Shown here: piece after piece, positions 16,536 through 25,003 of the stretch
Numbering within the stretch: the stretch's first letter is position 1
How the letters are laid out: each line of letters opens with the position of its first letter
Source: Parvicella sp964387945
GTDB taxonomy: Bacteria > Bacteroidota > Bacteroidia > Flavobacteriales_D > Parvicellaceae
Assembly (NCBI GenBank): GCA_964387945.1
Contig: CAYLYX010000008.1
Span: 1 to 64,000, forward strand
DNA length: 64,000 nt
Direction of reading: 5' to 3'
The notes under the pieces: generated by a model
What the model was told of the DNA's origin: nothing
Databases searched by the model: none
What the model saw: only the letters and a program-made list of their open reading frames with translations
Program-made: the position numbers and the translations under genes

Positions 16536-19073
16536 TTAACGAATCAAATTGACATGTCCTACGATCACTTTCTTTTCGTGGTCAAACTCAGATTCAGTTT
16601 TTACTTTCCAGACATATACGCCTTCTTCTACTGGAGTGGAAACATGAATTCCATTCCATCCATCGTCTGGGGTATCACTCTTAAAGATAAGTTCTCCCCA
16701 TCGGTTGAAGACAAAAAACTCGAAGTTGTTCGCGTCATAGTTGTTTACAACGGGATAGAAGATATCGTTGAGACCGTCCCCGTTTGGAGAGAACGTATTC
16801 GGCACAAAAATGTAGAACTCATCACCAACAACTAACTCGTGACATGTAGTATCGTAGCACCAGTTGGCATTGTAGGCCACCATACAGGTTTGATAATTAC
16901 CAGGGCCATCTTCTGGAAAGTTAATCGTAGGTACAGGGTCGTTGATTAGTACCGTGTCCCCATCGTCTAAATAAAACCAAAAATGATTGGTAGCATTTTC
17001 GGATTCGGGTGTTAATTCAAAAACAGGGTTGCTCACCACAGCTGAATCTGGAGTGTAAGAAAAGCCAGCTTCAACTGGACTTGGCTCCCAAAGTGCCACG
17101 TCATCGGTTGTTGAACAGCCGTTAAGATCCGAGACTATCACATCATAGATGTCTGGGCAAAGATCTGTGAATGTGCTGGTAGGAAGGAAAGTAGCTCCAT
17201 TGTCAATACTAAAATTGACTGCGTTAGTATGTTGGATCTCAATTGATCCGTTACAGTCTCCGTTACACAGTGGTTGGGTAGCTACCAAAGAATTGATTAC
17301 CACCGCTTGCGGCTCGGTAACGACAATGTTAGACACAACTTCAGAACAGCCATTGTCATCCGTAACGATCAAGGAATAAGTTCCTTCACATACGCTATTG
17401 ACGGTGCTAGCTGTACCTCCAAGCGACCAGCTATAACTATAAGGTGGAGTTCCTCCTTGAGCAGATGCAGAGATTTCTCCATCACAAACAGCGTTATCTT
17501 CGTTACAGGTATTGTTGATAACCACCGTTGAGGCGGTTAAATCCGTTGGCTCTAGTAAGACATTAGACCCTGTTGCGGTACATCCATTAGCATCCTCAAC
17601 ATAGAGGTCATACACATCTGCGGACAAGCCCGTAAAGTTGCCTGAAGCTTGAAGGGAAACACCATTGTCAATGCTGTACTGATAAGGTGCAGTTCCTCCG
17701 GATCCTGTTAAGACAATTTCTCCAGAGTTGTCTCCAAAACAATCTAGGTCAGTAGGAGACGATGATAGAAGTAATTCCGCAGGTTCACTTACCGATCCAG
17801 ATTCTGAAATAGTACATAATGCATCCGTTACCTCCACAGAATAACTTCCTGCACATAGTCCAGTAATGGTAAGTCCTGTAGCTCCAGGAATAGCCGCTCC
17901 TGTTCCATCGTACCATTGAATGGTTCCCGGTCCATTTGTGCCCGTAGTATCAACAGTTGCTGTTCCGTTACAAGTCCCAAAACAGTCGATGTCTGTAGTT
18001 GTTACCGTCAATACCATTGAACAACATGCCGGACCTGTATTTATGGTTGCAGATTCCTGAATCGTACACCCATTGGCATCGGTAATGTCTATGGTATACG
18101 TTCCAGCGCCCAAATTACTGAAATTACCTGTTGAGTTAGAGGCACTCGAAGGTCCTGATAAATCATAAGTGACAGGAGCTGTAGCGTTAGATAATGTAAC
18201 ACTAATTGATCCATCGCCAGTTCCTGTGCAAGTTTCAGGAGTATTCGTAATGTTTGTTGTTATTTGCGGCAATACAGTTACGGTACCCGTGGCTGTTGTT
18301 GTGCTTCCATCGCTGTAAGTAATGGTAACATCGTAGTCTGTAGTAACAGTGGGGTTAACGTAGGCGATATCACCAGTAGCGTTTGTGTTAATAAAGCCAG
18401 GAGCGGAGGTGTCCCAAGTCCATGAAACACCGTCAAAAGCAACAACCTCACCCGTTTCTCCATAACAGATTGTTGGGTTTGTTGTACTTCCACAAGTCAC
18501 TTGTGCACTTCCGAAGAAGTTAAGAGGTACATTTGTTGTTGCATTACTAAAGTTAGAGAAACAAACGATAAACTGGTCTCCTGTGTTTACAGGGATGGAG
18601 TATTCAAAATCTGATTGATCAGCACCTGCAGGTAGGTTGCCAGGAGCTGCCATACCTGTAATTCCAGTACACATTCCGTTCCAGTTACAACTGATGGGGG
18701 CTAAAGTGTTTCCTTGAATACCGCTACACGTGTTTGCATCGTATGGCCACATCGCCCAGTCAAAACAGTTGTTTGTCCCAGCTGTACCCATGCTAAACTC
18801 AAGGTCACCACCCTGAGAAACACTAATTACAATCCAAGTAGAGTTTAATTCACCGCTTTGAAGGCATCCCGCATTCCCGGGTGCAGCGTTGACATTAGTT
18901 TGAGGGTTACTTACTGTCGAATTGATAGTAAAGTCCTCATCATTACCAGATCCATTAGGAGTAACACTGAAACTGGGGTTAGAACATGCAGGAATATTGT
19001 TAGAACAATCACTCCATTGCGCAAATGAGGAAATAGAAAATATCAAAAAGCTAAGGGTGAGTAGCTGTTTCAT
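16536..19073 (-). CDS. SprB-repeat protein with T9SS type B (gliding-motility) C-terminal domain
   Basis: An 845-residue secreted protein. Signal peptide residues 1-18 (ending SFAQ). Residues 19-200 form an N-terminal domain with many paired cysteines (WSDCSNNIPACSNPSF, a lectin-like or jelly-roll style region). A short immunoglobulin-like segment (VTVLPQITT) follows, then about five SprB-type repeats, each opening with a cysteine motif (IDCFGTCNGT, LDCFGDNSGE, CNEDNAVCDGE, PLCNGDCNGS) and ending in D-NGC. A PKD-like stretch precedes the final type B domain (FVPNTFSPNGDGLND, FNRWGELIF, GVYVWKV). Such proteins are exported by the type IX system and related to the gliding adhesin SprB, though this one is much shorter. 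Its ATG overlaps the upstream gene's stop by 4 bp. Confidence 0.88.
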   Translation of the reverse strand: MKQLLTLSFLIFSISSFAQWSDCSNNIPACSNPSFSVTPNGSGNDEDFTINSTVSNPQTNVNAAPGNAGCLQSGELNSTWIVISVSQGGDLEFSMGTAGTNNCFDWAMWPYDANTCSGIQGNTLAPISCNWNGMCTGITGMAAPGNLPAGADQSDFEYSIPVNTGDQFIVCFSNFSNATTNVPLNFFGSAQVTCGSTTNPTICYGETGEVVAFDGVSWTWDTSAPGFINTNATGDIAYVNPTVTTDYDVTITYSDGSTTTATGTVTVLPQITTNITNTPETCTGTGDGSISVTLSNATAPVTYDLSGPSSASNSTGNFSNLGAGTYTIDITDANGCTIQESATINTGPACCSMVLTVTTTDIDCFGTCNGTATVDTTGTNGPGTIQWYDGTGAAIPGATGLTITGLCAGSYSVEVTDALCTISESGSVSEPAELLLSSSPTDLDCFGDNSGEIVLTGSGGTAPYQYSIDNGVSLQASGNFTGLSADVYDLYVEDANGCTATGSNVLLEPTDLTASTVVINNTCNEDNAVCDGEISASAQGGTPPYSYSWSLGGTASTVNSVCEGTYSLIVTDDNGCSEVVSNIVVTEPQAVVINSLVATQPLCNGDCNGSIEIQHTNAVNFSIDNGATFLPTSTFTDLCPDIYDVIVSDLNGCSTTDDVALWEPSPVEAGFSYTPDSAVVSNPVFELTPESENATNHFWFYLDDGDTVLINDPVPTINFPEDGPGNYQTCMVAYNANWCYDTTCHELVVGDEFYIFVPNTFSPNGDGLNDIFYPVVNNYDANNFEFFVFNRWGELIFKSDTPDDGWNGIHVSTPVEEGVYVWKVKTESEFDHEKKVIVGHVNLIR

Positions 19074-19417
19074 TCGCAGTCCATTTTTTGGTTAATAATG
19101 GTGTTAACTCCATGGACCCCGTGCCTTACACATTTGTAAGTGATTCCAAGATCATCCATCCAAGCCAAAATTTGTGCTTCGGTAATACCGGAGTCAGCGT
19201 AGTATATGACAAGAAATTTCTTTGAGTTTACGTCTGCTCTGGCCATAAATATTCCCTGTTGAGGACGATAGAAATTTTCAATCTCCACAGCTTTCTCTTT
19301 AGAAGGCAAGTTGGTCATTATGAACTGAACAAACTCTTTTTCGTCTCCATTGGTCTGCTGAGCCTTGCCCAAGCTTGGGAGAGAGAGCAAAAGTGTTAAT
19401 AAAAGAATAACTCGCAT
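19070..19417 (-). CDS. Small exported protein of unknown function
   Basis: From the ATG at 19417 the 115-residue product starts with a signal peptide (MRVILLLTLLL to KAQQ); the ORF extends nine codons further, but that would place charged residues ahead of the signal. The mature part is about 95 residues with an alpha-beta pattern: EFVQFIMTNLPSKEKAVEI, then GIFMARADVNSKKFLVIYY, then ITEAQILAWMDDLGITYKCV. The order beta-alpha-beta with a GI-T-x-x-I-L-x-W-L-GI stretch is reminiscent of ferredoxin-like HMA folds, but the metal-binding CxxC is absent, so this is only a weak resemblance. It overlaps the SprB-repeat gene by 4 bp, which suggests co-translation and a shared envelope role. Confidence 0.7.
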   Translation of the reverse strand: MRVILLLTLLLSLPSLGKAQQTNGDEKEFVQFIMTNLPSKEKAVEIENFYRPQQGIFMARADVNSKKFLVIYYADSGITEAQILAWMDDLGITYKCVRHGVHGVNTIINQKMDCE

Positions 19418-19504
19418 GAAGCTTTTTTTAATTAGTAGTGTCAAACTAACGTAATATATTAAGAAAGGTTGCCAAAAAACTTTAGTTTCTTTTGAGGGTT
19501 TCAG

Positions 19505-19512
19505 TAGATTTG
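19505..19512 (+). promoter_or_regulatory. Putative -7 box TAGATTTG
   Basis: Perfect TAnnTTTG match 41 bp before the ATG of the MBL hydrolase gene at 19554. No clear TTG at the -33 position. Confidence 0.4.
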
Positions 19513-19553
19513 TATGGAATTAGACCGATTATTAAAACATAGTTTTATTTCTA

Positions 19554-20189
19554 ATGAAAGTTGAAAAATTTACATTCAATCCTTTTCAGGAAAACACATT
19601 TATTTTACACGATGACTCAAAGGAGTGTGTGATTGTTGATGCGGGTTGCTATTTTCCAGAGGAGTTTGAACGCTTGAATACATTTATTCAGGAGAATGAA
19701 TTGATACCAAAAATGTTGATTAGTACCCATAGTCATTTGGATCACGTATTTGGAAATCATAAAGTGGTAGAAGCTCTATCCATTCCTCTTGGAATTCATC
19801 CAGAAGATGAGCAAACGTTGAACATGTTGACGCGAACTGCCGATTTGTACCAGATACCAAATGTTTTCGAATCACCTAAACCAAATTTTTATTTTGAACA
19901 CGGAGAAACAATTGAGTTCGGAAATAGCAAATTAGAAGTGAGGTTTGTTCCTGGGCATGCTCCCGGTCATGTGGTGTTTGTGAGTCGCGATGATAAGGTG
20001 GTGATCAATGGTGATTGTTTATTTGCAGGATCTATTGGAAGAACTGACCTACCGGGTGGAGATCATGCAACATTGATCCAGTCCATCAAAGATCAACTGT
20101 TTACTTTACCAGAAGATTACACCGTTTATTGCGGTCATGGTCCTGAAACCACAATTGGAGTTGAAAAGCGAACAAACCCCTTTTTCTGA
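19554..20189 (+). CDS. MBL-fold metallo-hydrolase (glyoxalase II-like)
   Basis: A 211-residue cytoplasmic hydrolase of the metallo-beta-lactamase fold. The metal motif THSHLDH is at residues 58-64, with a further histidine in GHAPGHVVF, the bridging aspartate in VINGDCLFAGSIGRTDLPGG and the last histidine in CGHGPETT. This is the order found in the short hydroxyacylglutathione-hydrolase-like (YcbL-type) group, which lacks the extra C-terminal glutathione-binding domain of true glyoxalase II. It probably cleaves thioesters such as S-lactoylglutathione or bacillithiol analogues; the natural thiol here is not shown. It lies 45 bp upstream of prfB, which has its own promoter-like box. Confidence 0.88.
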   Translation: MKVEKFTFNPFQENTFILHDDSKECVIVDAGCYFPEEFERLNTFIQENELIPKMLISTHSHLDHVFGNHKVVEALSIPLGIHPEDEQTLNMLTRTADLYQIPNVFESPKPNFYFEHGETIEFGNSKLEVRFVPGHAPGHVVFVSRDDKVVINGDCLFAGSIGRTDLPGGDHATLIQSIKDQLFTLPEDYTVYCGHGPETTIGVEKRTNPFF

Positions 20190-20207
20190 TCATATCTCAT
20201 GGATGAT

Positions 20208-20215
20208 TAACTTTG
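20208..20215 (+). promoter_or_regulatory. Promoter -7 box TAACTTTG for prfB
   Basis: Perfect TAnnTTTG match 19 bases before the prfB ATG at 20235; a T-rich TTTTTC stretch lies about 21 bp upstream in the -33 region. Confidence 0.5.
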
Positions 20216-20234
20216 TGAACTTTAAAGATTTAGA

Positions 20235-21317
20235 ATGATAACACAAGATCAATTAAAAGATATAGCCGAGCGAATTGAAGCCTTAAAGGGGTATTTGGAC
20301 ATCGAACAGAAAAGCATGGAGATTCAGGAGGAGGATTTAAAAACCCAAGACCCTGAATTTTGGAATGACCCTAAGGAAGCTGAGAAGATTTTGAAGTCAT
20401 TGAAAAAGAAGAAGTTTTGGGTAGAGCAGTATGAAAAGAATAATTCGCAGTGCGAAGATTTGGAAGTGCTTTTTGAGTTTGCCAAAATGGGAGAAGCAAC
20501 CGAGGAGGAAGTGGATTTAGCATATGAAAGGTTACTAGAATCTGTAGAAGAATTGGAGTTTAAGAATATGTTGAGTTCTGAAGAAGATTCGTTGAATGCA
20601 GTGCTGCAAATTACTGCGGGTGCTGGAGGAACAGAAGCTTGCGATTGGGCTTCAATGCTCATGCGAATGTACTTGATGTGGGGAGAGAAAAATGGTTACA
20701 AAGTAAAAGAGTTGAACTATCAAGATGGAGATGTGGCTGGAATAAAAACGGTGACACTAGAGTTTGAAGGTGATTTCGCTTTTGGATATTTGAAAGGGGA
20801 AAACGGAGTGCATCGTTTGGTGAGAGTAAGTCCTTATAATTCGCAAGGAAAAAGAATGACTTCCTTTGCGTCAGTATATGTCTATCCTTCTGTTGATGAT
20901 TCAATTGAGATTAAGATTAACCCAGCAGATATTTCTTGGGATACCTTTAGATCAGGAGGAGCTGGAGGTCAGAATGTAAACAAGGTAGAAACAGGAGTTC
21001 GTTTGAAGCACGCCCCTTCTGGAATCGTCATTGAAAACACAGAAACACGTTCACAATTAGGAAACCGGGAAAAAGCCATGCAATTGCTAAAATCTCAATT
21101 GTATGAACTGGAGTTGAGAAAACGACAGGAGTCGAGAGAAGAAATTGAGGCGGGTAAAAAGAAGATTGAGTGGGGTTCTCAGATAAGAAGCTACGTTTTG
21201 GATGATAGACGGGTTAAAGACCATCGAACCAACTTTACGGTAAACGATCCTGATAAAGTACTTGGTGGAGATTTGGATGGCTTTTTGAAGGCTTTCCTCA
21301 TGGAATTTGGTAAGTAA
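20235..21317 (+). CDS. prfB: Peptide chain release factor 2
   Basis: A 360-residue class I release factor that reads UGA and UAA stops in the ribosome. The N-terminal helical domain is followed by the stop-recognition region (VRVSPYNSQGKRMTS, where RF2 usually has an SPF-like tripeptide) and the catalytic GGQ loop (RSGGAGGQNVNKVETGVRL) with the conserved C-terminal NREKAM segment. It is encoded as one uninterrupted frame: the programmed +1 frameshift found in most bacterial prfB genes is absent, yet residues 17-22 (L-K-G-Y-L-D) use codons AAG GGG TAT TTG GAC, closely resembling the frameshift site with its internal Shine-Dalgarno-like AGGGG. Followed after 2 bp by an ABC exporter gene. Confidence 0.95.
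   Translation: MITQDQLKDIAERIEALKGYLDIEQKSMEIQEEDLKTQDPEFWNDPKEAEKILKSLKKKKFWVEQYEKNNSQCEDLEVLFEFAKMGEATEEEVDLAYERLLESVEELEFKNMLSSEEDSLNAVLQITAGAGGTEACDWASMLMRMYLMWGEKNGYKVKELNYQDGDVAGIKTVTLEFEGDFAFGYLKGENGVHRLVRVSPYNSQGKRMTSFASVYVYPSVDDSIEIKINPADISWDTFRSGGAGGQNVNKVETGVRLKHAPSGIVIENTETRSQLGNREKAMQLLKSQLYELELRKRQESREEIEAGKKKIEWGSQIRSYVLDDRRVKDHRTNFTVNDPDKVLGGDLDGFLKAFLMEFGK
20286..20300 (+). promoter_or_regulatory. Relic-like prfB frameshift site
   Basis: AAGGGGTATTTGGAC in frame. E. coli prfB has AGGGGGTATCTTTGAC with an in-frame UGA. Here the AGGGG and TAT are kept but no stop is present and the frame is continuous. Confidence 0.5.
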
Positions 21318-21319
21318 GT

Positions 21320-23113
21320 ATGGCAAGGAGAGAAAGAACAGAGCGCGTGAAGTTGAAAAAGGGAGCTTACAAAAGAGCTTTCAGAGCGTTCAAATTTGGA
21401 CAGCCCTTCACAGGATCTTTGGTGCTGAGCATGGTGTTTTTAGTATTGTCGAGTTTAACCACTTTAGCTTTTCCTTACTTGTTGGGAGGACTTTTTGGAT
21501 CAAAGTCAACTTCTGCTAGTAATCCTTTTGAGCTGACCAATTTAGATAACATCGATGTGATTATGGTATTGATGTTTATGGTTTTTGGTGCCAATGCTAT
21601 TTTCGGTTTTTTTAGGATTTATTTTTCCAGCCGTTTTGCGGAGAGCACGTTGTCAGTAATAAGGAAAAAGGCGTTTCAACGGCTAGCATTTTCTGAAGTT
21701 GGATTTTATGACAAAAATCAGGTAGGAGAATTAAGTAGTAGGGTAGCCACAGATTTGAATTCGCTCAACTCACTGCTGTCAACCACTTTGGCAGAATTTA
21801 TTCGTCAATGGATCACCATTATTCTAGGAGTGGCTGTAATTGCAACGATTTCACCTAAACTTTTGGGAATTATGCTGTCAGTTGTTCCGGTAGTTGTACT
21901 GTTAATTCTGATTTTCGGACGAATCATTAAAAAAATATCCAAGAGAACGCAGGATGCATTAGCTGAATCAAACAGTATTTTGGGTGAGGTGTTGACGGGA
22001 ATTAAGAACGTCAAAGCTTTTGGAAACGAGTTTTTTGAAATGGCGAAGTATGGCTTTCAATCCGATAAAGTAAGGTCGCTAGCGATCAAAGGAGCGATAG
22101 CCAGAGGTCTTTTTGCCTCTTTCATTATTCTGGGGTTGTTTGGCGGAATTTCTTTCGTAATTTACATGGGGTACAAAATGACTTTAGAGCCAAATGGCTT
22201 GAGCATGGAAGAGTTTCAAATCTTCATCTTCTTTACAGCTTTTTTGGCAGCATCGTTTGGTGGAGTAGGAAGCTTAATGGGGGAAATTCAGAAAGCAGTT
22301 GGAGCCACAGAACGATTGATGGACTTGCTGGAAAACCCTAACGAAGAGATATCGAATGATTTTAAAGCAATCGACCTGCGGGGTGAGGTACGGTTTGACG
22401 AGGTTGGATTTGTCTACTCGTCTCGAGAAGATGTGGTGGTCTTAGAAGAGGTTAGTTTTACCGTTTCTCCAGGAGAGATATTAGCCATTGTGGGACCTTC
22501 CGGAGCGGGTAAGTCGACCATAACTTCATTACTGCTACGCTTTTATCAACCCACGGGAGGAGCTATTCTTTTTGATGGAAAGGAGTCTGAAGCCTATGAG
22601 TTAAGTGCATTAAGAAATGAGATGGCTATCGTTCCGCAAGAAGTGATGCTGTTTGCGGGTTCTATTCGAGAGAACATCGCGTATGGAAATACTGAGGCAA
22701 CTGAAGAAGAAATAATCGAAGCGGCCAAGCAGGCTAACGCTTGGGAGTTTGTGACGAATTTTCCAGATGGACTAGAAACGCTCGTTGGTGATCGCGGAGT
22801 ACAACTCTCTGGAGGTCAAAAACAGCGCGTGGCGATTGCAAGAGCAATTCTGAAGAACCCAAAAATCCTCATTCTCGATGAGGCCACCAGTTCACTAGAT
22901 TCAGAGAGCGAGCGGTTGGTTCAGGATGCTCTGGATAAGCTAATGAAAAACAGAACTTCAATTGTCATTGCTCACCGACTTTCTACAATTAAGAATGCAG
23001 ATAAAATCCTAGTTCTGGACAAAGGGAAAGTGGTAGAGCAAGGTAAGCATGAAGACCTCATTCTCAAAGATGGTCTATACACCAAGTTGAGTAAGTTGCA
23101 GTTTCATCACTAA
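21320..23113 (+). CDS. ABC exporter, fused permease and ATPase (MsbA-like)
   Basis: A 597-residue half-transporter. The first 330 residues form a six-helix exporter domain (hydrophobic segments around residues 37-60, 78-97, 152-172, 177-197, 259-282 and 290-310). The ATPase domain shows Walker A GPSGAGKST (residues 392-400), Q-loop VPQEVMLFAGSIRENI, signature LSGGQKQR (496-503), Walker B ILILDEATSSLDSES and the switch histidine in IVIAHRLSTI. It should dimerise in the inner membrane and export lipids, polysaccharide precursors or drugs. The substrate cannot be told from sequence. It starts 2 bp after prfB and is convergent with the next gene, whose stop codon overlaps its own. Confidence 0.9.
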   Translation: MARRERTERVKLKKGAYKRAFRAFKFGQPFTGSLVLSMVFLVLSSLTTLAFPYLLGGLFGSKSTSASNPFELTNLDNIDVIMVLMFMVFGANAIFGFFRIYFSSRFAESTLSVIRKKAFQRLAFSEVGFYDKNQVGELSSRVATDLNSLNSLLSTTLAEFIRQWITIILGVAVIATISPKLLGIMLSVVPVVVLLILIFGRIIKKISKRTQDALAESNSILGEVLTGIKNVKAFGNEFFEMAKYGFQSDKVRSLAIKGAIARGLFASFIILGLFGGISFVIYMGYKMTLEPNGLSMEEFQIFIFFTAFLAASFGGVGSLMGEIQKAVGATERLMDLLENPNEEISNDFKAIDLRGEVRFDEVGFVYSSREDVVVLEEVSFTVSPGEILAIVGPSGAGKSTITSLLLRFYQPTGGAILFDGKESEAYELSALRNEMAIVPQEVMLFAGSIRENIAYGNTEATEEEIIEAAKQANAWEFVTNFPDGLETLVGDRGVQLSGGQKQRVAIARAILKNPKILILDEATSSLDSESERLVQDALDKLMKNRTSIVIAHRLSTIKNADKILVLDKGKVVEQGKHEDLILKDGLYTKLSKLQFHH

Positions 23114-23856
23114 AACTTGAAGCCAACTCCAAAAATTCCTCCTACTGTGGGCTCAACAGCTCCTCTTGATTCAACCATATAGGCATCTAACGAAAGTGCC
23201 ATGTTGATCCCAAATCGCTGTGTGAAATTGAGCCGAACTCCGTTGATCAAACCTACTGATCCGACCACTTTATTGGTCATGATACTCGTATAGTAATAGT
23301 TGTTATAGTAATAATAGGGTTCATAAGAATAGGTTCTGGCATTTCCAATTCTTCCTCTTAATCCAATGTAGTAGTCCAATTTTCTAAAAGAGAGTGGGTG
23401 ATAGTTGAACTGTAGTTCACCATAATTTAAAAAGTTGTGACCGTAGCTTCGGGTAACATCCACGAGTGAAATACTTCCACCAATTCTGACTTCAAAGTAC
23501 TTTCCGATAAACCTTGAATAGGCCATGCTGCCTCTGAGCATAGCAATCTCCGAGGCTACCCATTCGATGTTATTCTTGTGCTGATCAAAAATAGGGGCTC
23601 CTTGCGGACTGCCATTGTCAAAAGTAAATTCTTCTCCATTCTTGTAAATAATCTTTTGAATACGACCATTGCTCAGCTCATAGGTAGGACCGTCCAAGTA
23701 GCTTTCCAATTTGTAAGAAGTCACCTTTTCTGTGATTTTCAGGACTTTTGCCTGTAACGAATCGTGATCACTAGTTATAATAATATCCTGAGCTTGGACT
23801 TTATTCATGCCACCCAGAAAAAGTGAAATGCAGATAATAGTTAGTAGCGAGCGCAT
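23110..23856 (-). CDS. Outer-membrane beta-barrel-like protein
   Basis: A 248-residue exported protein with a signal peptide (residues 1-22, ending VQAQ). Residues 23-85 match a small domain frequent in Bacteroidota: DIIITSDHDSLQAKVLKITEKVTSYKLE in pieces, then NGRIQKIIYKNGEEFTF. Such a stretch often precedes an outer-membrane barrel. The rest has alternating aromatic strands (RFIGKYFEVRIGG, GELQFNYHPLSFRKLDYYIGLRGRIG in pieces) and ends in VGFGVGFKF-like residues with a C-terminal phenylalanine, as in barrels inserted by BamA. No enzyme signature is visible. Its stop codon overlaps the stop of the convergent ABC exporter gene by two bases. Confidence 0.7.
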   Translation of the reverse strand: MRSLLTIICISLFLGGMNKVQAQDIIITSDHDSLQAKVLKITEKVTSYKLESYLDGPTYELSNGRIQKIIYKNGEEFTFDNGSPQGAPIFDQHKNNIEWVASEIAMLRGSMAYSRFIGKYFEVRIGGSISLVDVTRSYGHNFLNYGELQFNYHPLSFRKLDYYIGLRGRIGNARTYSYEPYYYYNNYYYTSIMTNKVVGSVGLINGVRLNFTQRFGINMALSLDAYMVESRGAVEPTVGGIFGVGFKF

Positions 23857-23916
23857 AATTATTGAGTTTAAAGGATAAACGAAATTGCTTATACATTTAT
23901 TGTAAATAACACAAAT

Positions 23917-24588
23917 ATGAGAACATTAAAATGGATATTGCTTGCGCTGGGAGTTATTCTTTTGTTTTTGAGTTGCGAGAAGTCAGTAGCTGATGTCGAT
24001 AGTGAAACAACGGTTTTGGTTCAGCCCTTTGATGGAATGGATAAGGATTTGGTAGATACCGTGCTAACCACATTTAACAAAGTTTATGGCGTGCAAGCTT
24101 ATGCAGCCCACAGCATTTCCATACCAACTTATACGTTTGTAAATATCAAATCACCTCGTTACCGAGCAGATTCATTGATCCGCTATCTTCGGGATACGAT
24201 TTTTCCGAAAAACAAGAAGGTTGATTACATCGTTGGATTGATTGATGAAGACATTTCTACCACTAAGTACGCCAACTACAAAGAAAAGCAGATCAAATCT
24301 CCCGAGTCTAAATATACGGATTGGGGAATCTACGGACTAGGTTTTTGCCCTGGTGAATCGTGCATCGTGTCCACTTATCGATTGAGGAAGGGGACAACCA
24401 AAGAGAATTTTATCATGCGCCTCAAGAAGGTTTCTTGCCATGAGTTAGGCCACAACTTTGGCTTACCCCATTGTCCGAATACCGATTGTATCATGCAAGA
24501 TGCAGCTGAGACCATCAAGACAATTGATAATGTAGCGCTTCATTTATGTGATGACTGTAGGAAGAAAATCGGACTTCCAGTGGAGTAA
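23917..24588 (+). CDS. Archaemetzincin-like zinc protease lipoprotein
   Basis: A 223-residue predicted lipoprotein (lipobox LFLSC, Cys20). The zinc site is textbook for archaemetzincins (peptidase family M54): HELGH at 175-179, third ligand His185, followed by Cys186, Cys191, Met193, then exactly 17 residues to Cys211 and Cys214. Thus both the catalytic metzincin site with its Met-turn and the second, structural cysteine zinc site are intact. The preceding 150 residues have the family's alternating strands (VDYIVGLIDEDI, WGIYGLGFCPGESCIVSTYRL in pieces). Most archaemetzincins I know of lack a lipid anchor, so a surface- or periplasm-tethered version is notable. It probably cleaves peptides outside the cytoplasm; the substrate is unknown. 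Its stop abuts that of the convergent DUF423 gene. Confidence 0.88.
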   Translation: MRTLKWILLALGVILLFLSCEKSVADVDSETTVLVQPFDGMDKDLVDTVLTTFNKVYGVQAYAAHSISIPTYTFVNIKSPRYRADSLIRYLRDTIFPKNKKVDYIVGLIDEDISTTKYANYKEKQIKSPESKYTDWGIYGLGFCPGESCIVSTYRLRKGTTKENFIMRLKKVSCHELGHNFGLPHCPNTDCIMQDAAETIKTIDNVALHLCDDCRKKIGLPVE

Positions 24589-25002
24589 CTACCTTTGGTG
24601 CTTTAGCACGTTGAGTAAAAAAACAACCCATGCCACAATCATTAGAATGCCACCGATTGGGGTGATCGGAATCATGGCTTTGTGTAGAAGTGAGATTCCC
24701 CATAGGTGATTCAATACCATCAGGTAAATGCTAAAGGAGAAAAGAGAAACGCCTATGGTGAGCAATACAAGTCCCGTTTTTACAGATCGGAGCTCAAAGA
24801 CTTTTTCTAAAACAATAATGACTACTAGTCCGATCGCCATCAGCAATTGGTAAAGTACACCCGTTTTCCAACTAGCAACATTCTTGGGTAGAAGCACCCC
24901 TTTTTCGACCAGACCCTCCAACCAATGCGCTCCGATAGCACCTAGCGCAACTCCCGAAGCAATGAGCACAATGGCATATACTAAAAAAGACTTTCTGATC
25001 AT
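24589..25002 (-). CDS. DUF423 family membrane protein
   Basis: A small four-helix membrane protein. Conserved DUF423 features are visible: GVALGAIGAHWLEGL near the N-terminus, then FKTGVLYQ-like SWKTGVLYQLLMAIGL, then FSFSIYLMVL and TPIGGILMIVAWVVF. The family is widespread in bacteria and its role is unknown. I prefer the ATG at 25002 (MIRKSF), which begins just after the stop of the upstream gene; an ATG at 25017 would add five polar residues and overlap that gene by 14 bp. It is probably co-transcribed with the resolvase-like gene upstream. Confidence 0.85.
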   Translation of the reverse strand: MIRKSFLVYAIVLIASGVALGAIGAHWLEGLVEKGVLLPKNVASWKTGVLYQLLMAIGLVVIIVLEKVFELRSVKTGLVLLTIGVSLFSFSIYLMVLNHLWGISLLHKAMIPITPIGGILMIVAWVVFLLNVLKHQR

Positions 25003-25003
25003 T

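Noticed and set aside
21307..21519. Overlapping ORF across the prfB/ABC junction
   Set aside because: It is a shifted frame of the ABC gene start without any recognised motif.
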